Source: Candidatus Ideonella esbjergensis
GTDB lineage: Bacteria > Pseudomonadota > Gammaproteobacteria > Burkholderiales > Burkholderiaceae_C
NCBI GenBank assembly: GCA_016710065.1
Contig: JADJLP010000012.1
Span: forward strand, 1-64,000
Direction of reading: 5' to 3'
Length of the DNA: 64,000 nt
Position numbers and translations under genes: made by a program. The number at the start of each line of letters is the position of its first letter. Position 1 is the stretch's first letter. This document shows, in pieces, positions 1 to 8,747 of the stretch. The notes under the pieces are model-generated. The model was not told the origin of the DNA, did no database searches, and saw nothing but the letters and a program-made list of their open reading frames with translations.

Positions 1-33
1 TCTGGGTCGGCGTGATCTTCCCAGGGCCACAGC

Positions 34-3000
34 CTAAAGCAAGCTCACCTGAGCAGGAGCGACGACAGCAGCCTTCGCACGCTTCGGCTTTACTGAGGCT
101 CCCGCGAGGACGCCAGCGGTCTGCAGTTCAGACACGGTGATCGTCGGCCCTGAACAGACGAGTTCCAGTAGCTCCGCTTGTGAAGGTTCAAGCTCAACGA
201 GCAACCCAATCACGTTCAACAGGTTCATCAGCTCTGTTGTGTACTCGGAAGGCCAGCCAGCGGGTTGGATCTCGCCCAACCTTGATGGCTCCCTGCGATC
301 GCCAATGATCGGCTTCTTGCGGTCGAACTCGCGATTGCCGAACCACTGCCTGACGAGCTGCTTGCCGGAAACTTCGTAGTTCCACATCTCGTCGGTGACA
401 CCCTCGATGTAACCACCGCCCACAGTCAACCGGTTCGACTTCGCATCATGTGCAAGGTTGTCCGGAAAAGCTGCTGGATCGTCAACGATTGCGCCACCTA
501 CCGGTATGCGAGGCGCTACCCCTGCTGGCAGTCTCGGAGGCTTATTCGGCCGCCCATCGGCTGCATCGGAAAAACGCTCGCCGAACGTATGCAGCCAGAT
601 AACCTTACGCCCGATCTTGACAGCCTGTTCGAACGTTGCCGCAACGGACGTGATCGGAATTCGAAGACCTGGGACGACGAGGTCATTCTGAAATTTCGCG
701 GAATACGCGGGTTGCGATGACACTCCTGCAATGTAGGCAAACAGGTCGGCGGCCTTGACATCACGACCGAGCTTCGAACTTAGATACGCAAGCAACGCCG
801 TCGGAATGTTCGGCGTTACCGCGGCTGCGTCTTCCCACAGCGGCAGAACACGACCACCACGGCCAGCGTAGTGATGCATGTCTGGAACATGCGCCGAGAA
901 CGTAATCGCTGGGCCGTTGGATGGCGAACGGTCTGATGGTGCAGTCAAGTACACCTGCTTGTCGGATCGACTTTCCCACAGCTCCGGGTTCGCTCGATTC
1001 AAGAGTCTGTTGTCAGGAATGATCCACTGCCTGTCGAGAGATCGAAACCCGTATCGAACCGGCGGAATAGACGGGCCTGTTTCGTATGCCACAGGCAACG
1101 CGCTCAGCGGAAAGCCGGGCAGCGCCTTGCGAGACACCTTGCCGACATCACGATCACCCGATTCGTGTGGGTGGAACAGTTCTTCCTGCTCCGCCTTGGG
1201 TGCCGCGATCAGTGTGCTCCATCTACGTTCCAGCGATTCCTTGTCAGGCGCAATGACCCAAGTCCTCCCCGTCATGACCCCCGAGCCGTTGTAGCTGAAG
1301 AGTTCGTCAAGAGCCGGGAAGGTTGCCCACGCACCGCTCATTTCAGGAAGGAAAGCAGCTCGCCAATCACGAGGGCACTCTTCCCACTTGCCATCGTCGA
1401 GAGTGATCTGTGCCAATGCGTCGAACTTGTCCATGCGCTTGCCCTTGGGCAAGCTCCTAAACCTGACGATGGCCGGTCCGCTTTCATTGACGCTTGGTGA
1501 TCGTGAAGCCAGCACGATGCAGACAGGTTGTTGCACGCCCTCAAAGATACGAGTGCTGACCTCGGGCTGATGCCCGTCAGGTGAACAGTCGATCACCCAC
1601 ACCTCGTCTGCCTTCCTGCGAAGGTAGTCACGCATGCGCACAAAGCCAGGGCCATTCAAGAATCCTGCAACGGTGATGAAACAGACCATGCCGGTATTCG
1701 AGTCCGGGTGATGGTCGAACACTTTCCACGTTGCCCATCGCCAGAAGTAGACGTACAGATTTCGAAGGTGCTTGGTGTGCGCACCGACACCCCAAGAGGC
1801 AGGTGGTATCCAGTCTTGAAGCAACGGCGCACGCGGCGAATTCGCTCCACCACTCTCAACCCATCCACCACGGCCCTTGGCCTTTTCCTTGTATGGTGGG
1901 TTGCCGATCACCACAGTTATCGGAACGTTGCTCTTGATCCGGTTAGCCTCTCTGCGCGACTCAGCCAGCGGCGCGAAGATGGCTGGAATCCACTCGTGCT
2001 CTTCCTCCGGATTGCTCAGCGTGTCGGCGACGAACATCCGCAACGGCGATCGTGGTGGCACGCCAGTCAGTTCTGTCAGTTCAGCAAGCACGCGAAGCTG
2101 AGCGACCGCGAAAGGCCCGAGCTGCAACTCGAAGGCAATCATCCGATTGATTGCGCCGTTGATCGCAGGCGCAACAGCGCCTTCGCCTTCATCTGCCGCA
2201 ACTGTTTCGGCCACTTTCCGAAGCGCACCCAAGATGAATGTTCCTGTCCCGACTGCAGGATCAGCCAGCGTGACGGACGGCGAAGCGAGACCCGCAGACA
2301 ACGAATACCGGCTGCTGCGTAGCGCTTCATCTACGAAACGAACCATCGCCTGAACAACTTGCGGTGGCGTGTAGTACGAGCCAGTCAGCTTTCGGAGCTT
2401 GCTGTCGTAGACTTCTAGAAAGTCCTCATAGAAGTACAGCCAAGCATCGCCATGCCCTTTGCTGATGCGCTTCCATTCCACGGCATCAAGTACACGAGTC
2501 AGCGTGCCCAACGAAGTCTTGAGGGCCGCTTGGTTTTCCGCCTCGTCCGTCAAGAGGCGAAGCGCGGCGCCGATCAAGGAGTTGGTTTTACCGAGCTGCT
2601 GGGCAACACGGTCAAGACCATCGTTCAACCTGATCCCTCGGGCCCGAGCCATCAGAAAGCCAAAGGTCACGGCCTGAGCGTATCCATCCGCGAACTGCTC
2701 GTCCTTCGCATCCGGGAACAACAGCTTCCGCCAATCGTTTGCAAGCTGCGTCAACGACGGACTCTTCAGTGCGAGCTGCTCGGTGACCTCATCGCGAAGC
2801 AGACGGCACAACCTCGCGGTCATCTCAGCAAGTTGCTTCGCGGTCCTTGGCGGTGTCGGCGACCACCCTAGGAAATCTTGAAACAGTGCAAGCAGGCTAG
2901 GAGGCGCCTCGAGCGCACTGCCTGCTGAATCGATCTGACCGATGAGCTGCACCAACCCGCCCACAAGCTCACCGCTGCGCCAGAGGCTGAACTGATTGCC

Positions 3001-3357
3001 GTCCGTGTAGACAAGGTTCGGGAGCGACTTGAGTCGCCCCCACTGTTCCTTGTCGTGCTTGTCCTTGAACTTCCTCGGATCAGCACCCTTGCCAGGGGCC
3101 TTCAGTTCGATGAAACCCGCTAGCGCGTTCTGCACCGCCACTGCGTAGTCTGGCCGTGTCTTGAGGTCAGCAAGCGACGATTCGCCAACGGCGACGACGG
3201 TACCCGGCTTGAAGTTGCAGATCGCCGCGATATCACGAAGCAGGCCCTCGAATGGGCTTCGAAGCTGGTCCTCGGGTGCGCCTACAGCAGCCACATTAGC
3301 GAGCTTGCCAGCGGCGTCTGCGCCGAATCGAGATACAGCTTCGCTCAACGTCAGCAT
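34..3357 (-). CDS. Type IIG-like restriction-modification protein (nuclease plus N6-adenine methylase)
   Basis: The 1107-residue product looks like a single-chain restriction-modification enzyme that both methylates adenine and cuts DNA. An N-terminal PD-(D/E)XK-like site is visible (Asp70, then Glu84-Leu-Lys86). The methylase core follows: a YTP segment near 329-331, SAM motif I DPAVGTG (366-372) and catalytic NPPY (486-489). The C-terminal half is presumably target recognition. I chose the ATG at 3357 (MLTLSEAV) because upstream in-frame sequence looks non-coding. No helicase motif is seen, which argues against the LlaGI/type ISP layout, and no separate S or R subunit is nearby. BREX PglX is an alternative for the methylase half, but no other brx gene is present. 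It lies in the mobile element and probably protects it or the host. The family call is firm; the specificity cannot be inferred. Confidence 0.8.
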   Translation of the reverse strand: MLTLSEAVSRFGADAAGKLANVAAVGAPEDQLRSPFEGLLRDIAAICNFKPGTVVAVGESSLADLKTRPDYAVAVQNALAGFIELKAPGKGADPRKFKDKHDKEQWGRLKSLPNLVYTDGNQFSLWRSGELVGGLVQLIGQIDSAGSALEAPPSLLALFQDFLGWSPTPPRTAKQLAEMTARLCRLLRDEVTEQLALKSPSLTQLANDWRKLLFPDAKDEQFADGYAQAVTFGFLMARARGIRLNDGLDRVAQQLGKTNSLIGAALRLLTDEAENQAALKTSLGTLTRVLDAVEWKRISKGHGDAWLYFYEDFLEVYDSKLRKLTGSYYTPPQVVQAMVRFVDEALRSSRYSLSAGLASPSVTLADPAVGTGTFILGALRKVAETVAADEGEGAVAPAINGAINRMIAFELQLGPFAVAQLRVLAELTELTGVPPRSPLRMFVADTLSNPEEEHEWIPAIFAPLAESRREANRIKSNVPITVVIGNPPYKEKAKGRGGWVESGGANSPRAPLLQDWIPPASWGVGAHTKHLRNLYVYFWRWATWKVFDHHPDSNTGMVCFITVAGFLNGPGFVRMRDYLRRKADEVWVIDCSPDGHQPEVSTRIFEGVQQPVCIVLASRSPSVNESGPAIVRFRSLPKGKRMDKFDALAQITLDDGKWEECPRDWRAAFLPEMSGAWATFPALDELFSYNGSGVMTGRTWVIAPDKESLERRWSTLIAAPKAEQEELFHPHESGDRDVGKVSRKALPGFPLSALPVAYETGPSIPPVRYGFRSLDRQWIIPDNRLLNRANPELWESRSDKQVYLTAPSDRSPSNGPAITFSAHVPDMHHYAGRGGRVLPLWEDAAAVTPNIPTALLAYLSSKLGRDVKAADLFAYIAGVSSQPAYSAKFQNDLVVPGLRIPITSVAATFEQAVKIGRKVIWLHTFGERFSDAADGRPNKPPRLPAGVAPRIPVGGAIVDDPAAFPDNLAHDAKSNRLTVGGGYIEGVTDEMWNYEVSGKQLVRQWFGNREFDRKKPIIGDRREPSRLGEIQPAGWPSEYTTELMNLLNVIGLLVELEPSQAELLELVCSGPTITVSELQTAGVLAGASVKPKRAKAAVVAPAQVSLL

Positions 3358-3510
3358 TCGGGTCTGCCCCTCCACAGGTCTTGGTCTTAGGCCACGGTTG
3401 GCCGCAAGTATCGCGCATCGAATGGGCTCGCCCACGCCGGAGCGGCGGGAGGCATCGACACGAGGCGAAAACACCGCGCGTTCATCGGGTTCACCTAGGG
3501 CCAGGCAACG

Positions 3511-4290
3511 TCAATCTCCGAGCAATTTCAGCTCTTCTTCGGTGAAGCCCGCGGCTCGTCGAGCATCGAGATTGAACGGCCCGCGTGGTCGAGGTGCACC
3601 GTACCGCTGAGCGAGTTCAGCGTACGTCGTGACGGGGTCGAGCGCTCGCTGCTCACATAGCCACCGGTACCAGTAGTTTCCGAGTGCGACGTGCCCGATC
3701 TCATCCCGAAGGATGATGTCGAGAATCTCACCAGCACGGGTGTCACCGGCATTGACGAGCTTCGCCCGAATGGGTGGTGACGCATCAAGCCCTCGTGTCT
3801 CCAACGTTCGGGGGACAAGCGCTACACGAGCTAGCACGTCGCCCTTCGTCTTCTCGGCCATCTCCCACAGTGCGTTGTGGGCCGGAAAATCGCCGTACTC
3901 GTAGCCCATCCCTCGGAGGTGGCCCCTCAGTAGGGTGAAGTGCATGGCCTCCTCTTGGGCGACACCCAACCACTGACGGTAGAACTCATCTGGCATGCCA
4001 GCGAAGCGCCAAACGATGTCGAGGGCCAAATCGATCGCGTTCAGTTCTATGTGAGCGATTGCGTGGATCAGAGCCGCCCTGCCCTCCACTGTTTTGACCG
4101 AGCGCTGCTTGATCTTGTTGTGCGGCACGAGCACTGGGCGTTCGGGGCGGCCAGGTATTCCAAGGGGGTCGACAGGTACAGCACACGAATCGATCGATGC
4201 CGATGCAGGCAGCGAGCGAGTCAGCACTGCCTTCTCGTGGGCATCCGCACACAGTAGGGGGCGTAGTACAAGCTGGCGGAGCGGAATCAC
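3511..4290 (-). CDS. DUF455 ferritin-like protein, element-borne intact copy
   Basis: This 259-residue DUF455 protein is close to full length. Members are ferritin-like, probably metal-binding helical proteins of uncertain function. Two Glu-x-x-His pairs of the fold are visible, in EEAMHF and DEIGHV. The GTG start at 4290 overlaps the stop of a truncated SRAP gene (GTGA), so translation is probably coupled. Over the shared region it is roughly 65% identical, by hand alignment, to the broken chromosomal copy at 16482-17009. It is therefore a diverged homologue, not a recent duplicate. At the codons matching the element junction it reads Asp-Leu-Ala-Leu (GAT TTG GCC CTC) where the chromosome has Asn-Leu-Ala-Leu (AAC CTG GCA CTC). 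I infer that it replaces the gene inactivated by integration. Confidence 0.85.
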   Translation of the reverse strand: MIPLRQLVLRPLLCADAHEKAVLTRSLPASASIDSCAVPVDPLGIPGRPERPVLVPHNKIKQRSVKTVEGRAALIHAIAHIELNAIDLALDIVWRFAGMPDEFYRQWLGVAQEEAMHFTLLRGHLRGMGYEYGDFPAHNALWEMAEKTKGDVLARVALVPRTLETRGLDASPPIRAKLVNAGDTRAGEILDIILRDEIGHVALGNYWYRWLCEQRALDPVTTYAELAQRYGAPRPRGPFNLDARRAAGFTEEELKLLGD

Positions 4291-4526
4291 TTGACCATCA
4301 CGTTGTACGTCTTGCGACCGTAAGCAAGCTCCTTCGCGAAGTGCGGCAGCAAGCCGAATAAGCCATCGTCGATGACCTTGTTGCCCGAGCCATCTTCGGC
4401 AAGCCTTATGAAGGGTGCCAACTGAAGGGGCCACACCTCTGGGGGTGTCTCCGACTTCTCGCGCTCCACCCCAAAGAAGGTGAGCATGCGATCCATGCGT
4501 GAGACGGGGCGGTAGTTCGAGCACAT
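4287..4526 (-). pseudogene. SRAP (SOS response-associated peptidase, YedK/HMCES family), C-terminally truncated
   Basis: The product starts MCSNYRP, the conserved N-terminus of SRAP proteins, whose Cys2 forms a thiazolidine crosslink to abasic sites in single-stranded DNA. It continues with family-typical sequence up to GLLPHFAKELAYGRKTYN, then ends after NVMVK at about 79 residues. The family is usually around 220 residues. The later conserved catalytic glutamate and histidine are missing, so the fragment should not work as a SRAP enzyme. It is preceded by a perfect LexA box and its stop overlaps the DUF455 start. It may now serve mainly as a leader cistron for the DUF455 gene. The family call is secure; the leader role is inference. 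Confidence 0.8.
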
Positions 4527-4546
4527 CGCTTGACAGTCCTCGTGCG

Positions 4547-4566
4547 TACTGTGAATAATAACAGTA
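4547..4566. promoter_or_regulatory. LexA operator (SOS box)
   Basis: The sequence tactgtgaataataacagta fits TACTGT-N8-ACAGTA, the E. coli-type LexA consensus, without mismatch in either half-site. It sits between the divergent SRAP fragment (ATG at 4526) and the gene beginning near 4566. A TTGACA hexamer at 4530-4535 with AATAAT 18 bp downstream could form the rightward promoter. On the other strand a TATTAT lies inside the box and could serve leftward transcription. Both genes, and DUF455 behind SRAP, are therefore probably SOS-controlled. Confidence 0.85.
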
Positions 4567-4943
4567 TGATAGTCGAAGTCATCCGCATGCGCGTCAAGGG
4601 CGAGCGCCTGGAAAAGCACGCCCTTCAATCGGCGAGGCCCGTTCGCGGCACGCTGAGCGTGAACACACGCCTTGGTCGAGGGACAAACGAGCAGGTCGTC
4701 ATCGCCACGCTCACCGGCGACACCTTGGGGCAGTTTGCCTTACCTGCGCTCGATCACGTTCGCATCACGCGGATGCGTGGCGACAACTTCATTCTGTTCG
4801 GGTGGGAAGAGGTCGAGCTGCCAGTGCGGCAGGTTCAGACGTTCCCACAAGCTTGGTGGTGTCGGCCCGTTGCGGCACCGGTTCGTGATGGGAGCGACGG
4901 GGACGACGAGTTCTACGCTACATCTGAACTGGCAACGGCTTAG
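4566..4943 (+). CDS. Hypothetical protein divergent from SRAP, probably LexA-controlled
   Basis: The product is about 125 residues and matches no family I know. It is soluble, with basic early segments (MRVKGERLEKHALQ), a beta-rich middle and an acidic tail (DGSDGDDEF). No signal peptide or membrane segment is seen. The ATG at 4566 lies on the last base of the LexA box, so an ATG at 4587 is the likelier start if transcription begins just downstream of the box. Neither start has a clear ribosome-binding site. The shared operator with a SRAP gene suggests a role in the SOS response or in lesion handling, by context only. Confidence 0.6.
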   Translation: MIVEVIRMRVKGERLEKHALQSARPVRGTLSVNTRLGRGTNEQVVIATLTGDTLGQFALPALDHVRITRMRGDNFILFGWEEVELPVRQVQTFPQAWWCRPVAAPVRDGSDGDDEFYATSELATA

Positions 4944-4950
4944 GCGACGC

Positions 4951-5226
4951 CTACCGAGTCTTCTTGGAACCGACTGACTTGCGCGGTCGAATCGTTTTGC
5001 CACTGTGACCACCTGGCCCTGACTTCTCTGATCGCCGGGCCGAAGCGACCGGAAGCCCGGAATCAACCGTTTGTCCGGTCCGTGCCGCTGGGGTCGGATG
5101 CTCAGCCGGCGTCGGGCGATTCGCGGGCGCGGGCCTTGCCGCCAAGGCGTCCGCATATGGCTTATAGGCAATGAACTGCTTGAACGTCGAGAACGGACTG
5201 AAGCCTTGGAAAGCGGTCGCTGTCAT
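4951..5226 (-). CDS. Small basic hypothetical protein
   Basis: The product is 91 residues. A hydrophobic and aromatic N-terminal segment (FQGFSPFSTFKQFIAYKPYADAL) leads into a Pro/Ala/Arg/Lys-rich low-complexity tail ending RPRKSVGSKKTR. Such a tail suggests nucleic-acid binding, but no named domain is recognised. It starts at an ATG and converges on the LexA-controlled gene with only 7 bp between their ends. The reading frame is supported mainly by its position and compact fit. Confidence 0.4.
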   Translation of the reverse strand: MTATAFQGFSPFSTFKQFIAYKPYADALAARPAPANRPTPAEHPTPAARTGQTVDSGLPVASARRSEKSGPGGHSGKTIRPRKSVGSKKTR

Positions 5227-5397
5227 ATTACTGGGCGGTATGTCGGAGATATTTAGTCAGGCCTCCGGTATGTTTACTAATTTCAAAAGTAAAACATCGC
5301 TATACGGGACAACCACTTAGCTTGATACCATTTTCTGATGTACGTTGAATGTGTTCAAAGTTAGAATAGGACATACTTTCAGCACATTGGAGAAATC

Positions 5398-6003
5398 GTG
5401 AACCTGGAGCGGAAGGCGCCCGTCCTAACCCAAAGTCAGTTCAAACAGGTCGTGGCCACGGCACGGGCACGTGACCAAGGAAACCGGAACGTTGCTCTCC
5501 TGTATTTCTCGGCGGCGCTTGGCTTGCGCGCCAAGGAGATGAGCCAGCTACTTGTCCGGGACGTGCTCACCCCGGACGGCAAGATAAAGGATGAGGTCCT
5601 GCTAACCCGAGCCACGACAAAGGGCGGCAAGCAGCGGCTGATCTACCTCACGAACAAGGATGTGCGGAAGGCACTGGCGGCGTATCTGGACGAGCGCCGC
5701 GCCTGCGAGCACCGGCCGCTGCAACCTGCCACGGCACTGTTCACGTCGCGCAAGGGCGGCGGCTTCAGCCCGAACACCATGCAAATGCTGTTCAAGCGGA
5801 TGTACCGGGCAGCTGGCCTAGACCAAGCCTCAAGTCACTCTGGGCGGCGGACCTTCGCCACATCGTTGATCGAACGTGGCGTCGACATCAAGGCGGTGTC
5901 GAGCCTCATGGGGCACTCCACCGTGGCGATGACCGCACGCTACGTGGACGACAACCCAATCCGCCTCCGCCGGGTCTGTGAAGAGGTCAACATCGGGGTC
6001 TAG
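5398..6003 (+). CDS. Small tyrosine recombinase (site-specific integrase)
   Basis: The product is 201 residues and is essentially a bare catalytic domain, without the usual N-terminal core-binding domain. The catalytic set is complete: Arg44 (LGLRAKE), Lys75/78 (TTKGGK), His147-x-x-Arg150 (HSGR), His173 (MGHS) and nucleophile Tyr182 (ARYVDD). The start is a GTG at 5398 behind GGAG. The 171 bp upstream are AT-rich and likely contain its promoter. Catalytic-domain-only recombinases of this kind occur on plasmids and integrative elements. It may move part of the element independently of the serine recombinase, or be a resident relic. A diverged fragment of a related integrase lies at 7229-7410. 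Confidence 0.85.
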   Translation: MNLERKAPVLTQSQFKQVVATARARDQGNRNVALLYFSAALGLRAKEMSQLLVRDVLTPDGKIKDEVLLTRATTKGGKQRLIYLTNKDVRKALAAYLDERRACEHRPLQPATALFTSRKGGGFSPNTMQMLFKRMYRAAGLDQASSHSGRRTFATSLIERGVDIKAVSSLMGHSTVAMTARYVDDNPIRLRRVCEEVNIGV

Positions 6004-6220
6004 CGGGCTATGCCTGCTGGTGAATGCGTGACGGCGCGTATGACTACGTCAAGAGAACTTCATCGCACGGCGCCCTGCCATCCCGACCATCAGGTGCGAA
6101 GAGCGATTGACGGGTCGCAGATGTTGGTCGTATAACTTCAAATGGAAACTTGCTAATCATGGTGCAGTCGCCACGTCATCGAAGCTTCGAAGCTGAGAAA
6201 ATATTTCCAGGAGAGCGTGA

Positions 6221-7204
6221 ATGAATACGTTGCTGCACACGAAGGCACTAGCTGCAATAGTTCTTGCTGCTCTTGATGCAACATCTATTGAAGCTCGAGC
6301 CGACTGCAACCCACGAGAATTTCAGTTAAGTGAGGTCAAAGACATTCAACAGAGTGGAAGCACGGAACTTGCATTCGTGCTAACAGCGACCGAAGATGAG
6401 TTTAACAGCGCCAAGAAAAATGCTTCTGGTAGTGGGTCTTATGGGCTTATTTCCGCATCAGCGGATTACGCCGAAAGCAAAGAGAAAGCGCGAAGCATCG
6501 CACAGTCCATCAAGTTTGACTATAAAAGCTCATACGCGTCGAATTACTTCGTTCAAACACTTTCTTCAAAGGCGCTAGCAAATTATGAGAGCTGCCTTGA
6601 AAAGGACAAAGAAAAACCTGGCTTAGTTCTATGGCTAAGGCAACGAGATGGTGACTATTTCACATTCAACGCATTCTGGGTCGGAAGGAATACAAATCAG
6701 GCAACTGCAAAACTAGACGAACAGCCACTCGTCGACGGCGCCTCAGTGATCACCAAGCCAGCTACTTGGTCAAAGGGAAAAACAGAACAAATCCTGGTGA
6801 AGCGAAATGGCAACGCCGACTTCTACTTGGGACTAAAGGTGGGCGGTGAAGTCAAATCGATAGTTATTGTTAAGGATCCACCGTCAGTAGTTTGGCGCAC
6901 ATTGTTAGTATCGTCCGAACGACTGCTGAGCATTGCAAGTCACGGCCCAAACCCTGGCTGTACGGCGGGTGAAGCCGTGGACTGCATTTATCCACTCAGA
7001 CCGGGCGGATATTTTGTTCCAAAGACAGCCGTCATGAGTGAACGCAATTCATCCGATCCCGGACGGTATAAAGAAACTTATACAAAGGATACCCATCAGC
7101 AAGTTTGCGTAGTGATCAATCAGGGTACAGGTGGCTGTGAGGTTTCGCAGACAGCAAAAGGTCGACTTGCTGCGCTCGAAAGGTTTCCCACGGCCGTTGA
7201 TTAA
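6221..7204 (+). CDS. Secreted protein of unknown function
   Basis: The 327-residue product begins with a probable signal peptide (about residues 1-27, cleaved near ARADC) and keeps several cysteines, suggesting a periplasmic or extracellular disulfide-bonded protein. I recognise no domain. There is a Ser/Gly/Lys-rich segment around residues 65-85 and a beta-rich remainder. The start is supported by AGGAGAG six bases upstream. Its base composition is visibly more AT-rich than the flanking integrase and the chromosome, pointing to separate acquisition. It lies between an intact integrase and the 3' remnant of a related one. Confidence 0.65.
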   Translation: MNTLLHTKALAAIVLAALDATSIEARADCNPREFQLSEVKDIQQSGSTELAFVLTATEDEFNSAKKNASGSGSYGLISASADYAESKEKARSIAQSIKFDYKSSYASNYFVQTLSSKALANYESCLEKDKEKPGLVLWLRQRDGDYFTFNAFWVGRNTNQATAKLDEQPLVDGASVITKPATWSKGKTEQILVKRNGNADFYLGLKVGGEVKSIVIVKDPPSVVWRTLLVSSERLLSIASHGPNPGCTAGEAVDCIYPLRPGGYFVPKTAVMSERNSSDPGRYKETYTKDTHQQVCVVINQGTGGCEVSQTAKGRLAALERFPTAVD

Positions 7205-7228
7205 AACGCGGCGGTTTTGTTGAATCGA

Positions 7229-7410
7229 ATCAGGTGTCGAGCCACTCAGGCCGTCGCACCTTCGCTACCTCGTTGATCGAGGGTGGCGTGGACATCAAGG
7301 CGGTCTCTACGCTCATAGGCCATTCCACTGTTTCCATGACCGCGAGATACGTGGACGACAACCCGATCCGTCTGCGCAGGTTCTGTGAAAAGATCAGCGT
7401 TGGAGTCTAA
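7229..7410 (+). pseudogene. 3' fragment of a second tyrosine recombinase
   Basis: This stretch encodes the last 60 or so residues of an integrase related to the one at 5398-6003. It keeps the His-x-x-Arg box (HSGRR), the second His (IGHS) and the catalytic Tyr (ARYVDDNPIRLRR), and ends in TAA. It has no start or N-terminal half. By eye its DNA is about 78% identical to the intact gene, so it is a remnant of a distinct relative, not a recent duplication. Confidence 0.85.
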
Positions 7411-7476
7411 CGTCGCTCAGCTTGATCTTTTTAGCGCAACTGACTTCCTGGTAGAAGTGTTTGTAATTGCGTTGCA

Positions 7477-8532
7477 TCAACAGGCCAGCGTGGGAATCGA
7501 TCCTACCCGTTCTACACGGCAAGAGCATCCAGATTTCAATTCACAAATATGGATAGCGGCCTGACTGGCCTCATTGGCGGAGTTCCCACAACCAACCCAA
7601 GCATAAGACCGATCTTTAGGAGTCGCAAGTGCCGAATACCTTGGGCATCCCCCAACACTGATGCATTGACCTCCGAAATACCTGCAATTCTCTGCAGCTC
7701 GCTGCGCCTGCTTTACCTGACTACAACCACCCGAATCACTTGGAAAAGGCCGCTGTAAGCTGCTATTCCAATAATACCAATCCCCGTTACCGTCAGAGGG
7801 AACTGGTTCCGCGGCAGACATCTGAGTTCCAAGCGTCGAAGACTTACAGGATGCTACACCTTTTCCATCCAGTACCGCACTTTGGGCTTGTCTAGTTGGT
7901 GGAGTTGCCGGATTAGCAACGCTAGAATCCCTCTGAGGCACCGCTAGATGTTGGGAGTCAGCGACGTAAAGAGCGCCCGGCTTAAATCCGTCGGCACGTA
8001 TTCTATTCAGCGCCCAAGAGGCTTCTTTCTCAGAACTAAAAGGTCCAATCCTAACGTAATATATTTTTTTGCCAAGCATTTCCGAAGTCTTTGCTTCCGC
8101 CGTAAAGCCATGAATTAAGAACCGGGCAGCGTTGGCTTTGGTCTTCTCTTCGTTCGGGTAGAAGCCCGCGATCACATAGTGCGAAGTCGCCTCGTTAGCG
8201 CTCAAGGAACTATTAATCTTTACTGGCACAGGATCGAATCCGTTTTCTCTTAGTCTTCTCTGATCACTTTCGGCGACTTGGAGACTAGTATATGGACCAA
8301 TGCGAACACGGTAGAGGACCATTCCTGCAAGCTCTTTCGCCTCTATTGCCGCATCGAGACCAATAGACTTGACGCGCGCCTGAAGCAGTATTGCGTCCTC
8401 TCGAAGTGGGAAGGCACCGATCTGCAAAACTACCTCTTCTTTGACCTGGGCGTGTACGCCACCAACGAATTGCACCGATAAAAAAATTAATAGAGAAGCA
8501 GATCGAAGCCAAGCAGTTATACTAAATCTCAT
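7477..8532 (-). CDS. Secreted protein with two SPOR-like domains and a cysteine-rich C-terminus
   Basis: The product is about 351 residues from the ATG at 8532. A signal peptide (SASLLIFLSVQFVGGVHA) is followed by two repeats of the SPOR pattern: QIGAFPLREDA...VRIGPYTS and VIAGFYPNEEK...VRIGPFSSEKEA. SPOR domains bind denuded peptidoglycan glycans at division sites. The C-terminal 120 residues are Cys- and Trp-rich with no confident family; the segment YAWVGCGNSANEAS loosely resembles DUF4189. It belongs to the AT-rich island with the neighbouring secreted proteins. Its role is probably at the cell envelope; whether in division, defence or competition is unknown. Confidence 0.7.
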   Translation of the reverse strand: MRFSITAWLRSASLLIFLSVQFVGGVHAQVKEEVVLQIGAFPLREDAILLQARVKSIGLDAAIEAKELAGMVLYRVRIGPYTSLQVAESDQRRLRENGFDPVPVKINSSLSANEATSHYVIAGFYPNEEKTKANAARFLIHGFTAEAKTSEMLGKKIYYVRIGPFSSEKEASWALNRIRADGFKPGALYVADSQHLAVPQRDSSVANPATPPTRQAQSAVLDGKGVASCKSSTLGTQMSAAEPVPSDGNGDWYYWNSSLQRPFPSDSGGCSQVKQAQRAAENCRYFGGQCISVGGCPRYSALATPKDRSYAWVGCGNSANEASQAAIHICELKSGCSCRVERVGSIPTLAC

Positions 8533-8747
8533 CTTAGATTCTCCAGTAGAGTCTTTAGTAGAGATCAACTGAAAACATCTGCCTTGATGGTGAGCGGCGA
8601 TTGAAACCATTCGCGTGCCCACTCCTCTCAAGAGCGGAAAAAAAGGTGTCCGCCGAGATAGTTAAAGTAGTATCGGAGTGAGATGGATTAAGCTTTTAAT
8701 CAGCGTCGACCATATTCCGAACTATCTCAGTGTACAGTTACACCACC

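Noticed and set aside
3511..4290. Recent duplication of the chromosomal DUF455 gene
   Set aside because: Only about 65% protein identity with scattered substitutions; it is a separately inherited homologue.
7229..7410. Target-site duplication or att repeat of the integrase
   Set aside because: The similarity is to protein-coding sequence with about 22% DNA divergence, too diverged for a direct repeat produced by one insertion event.
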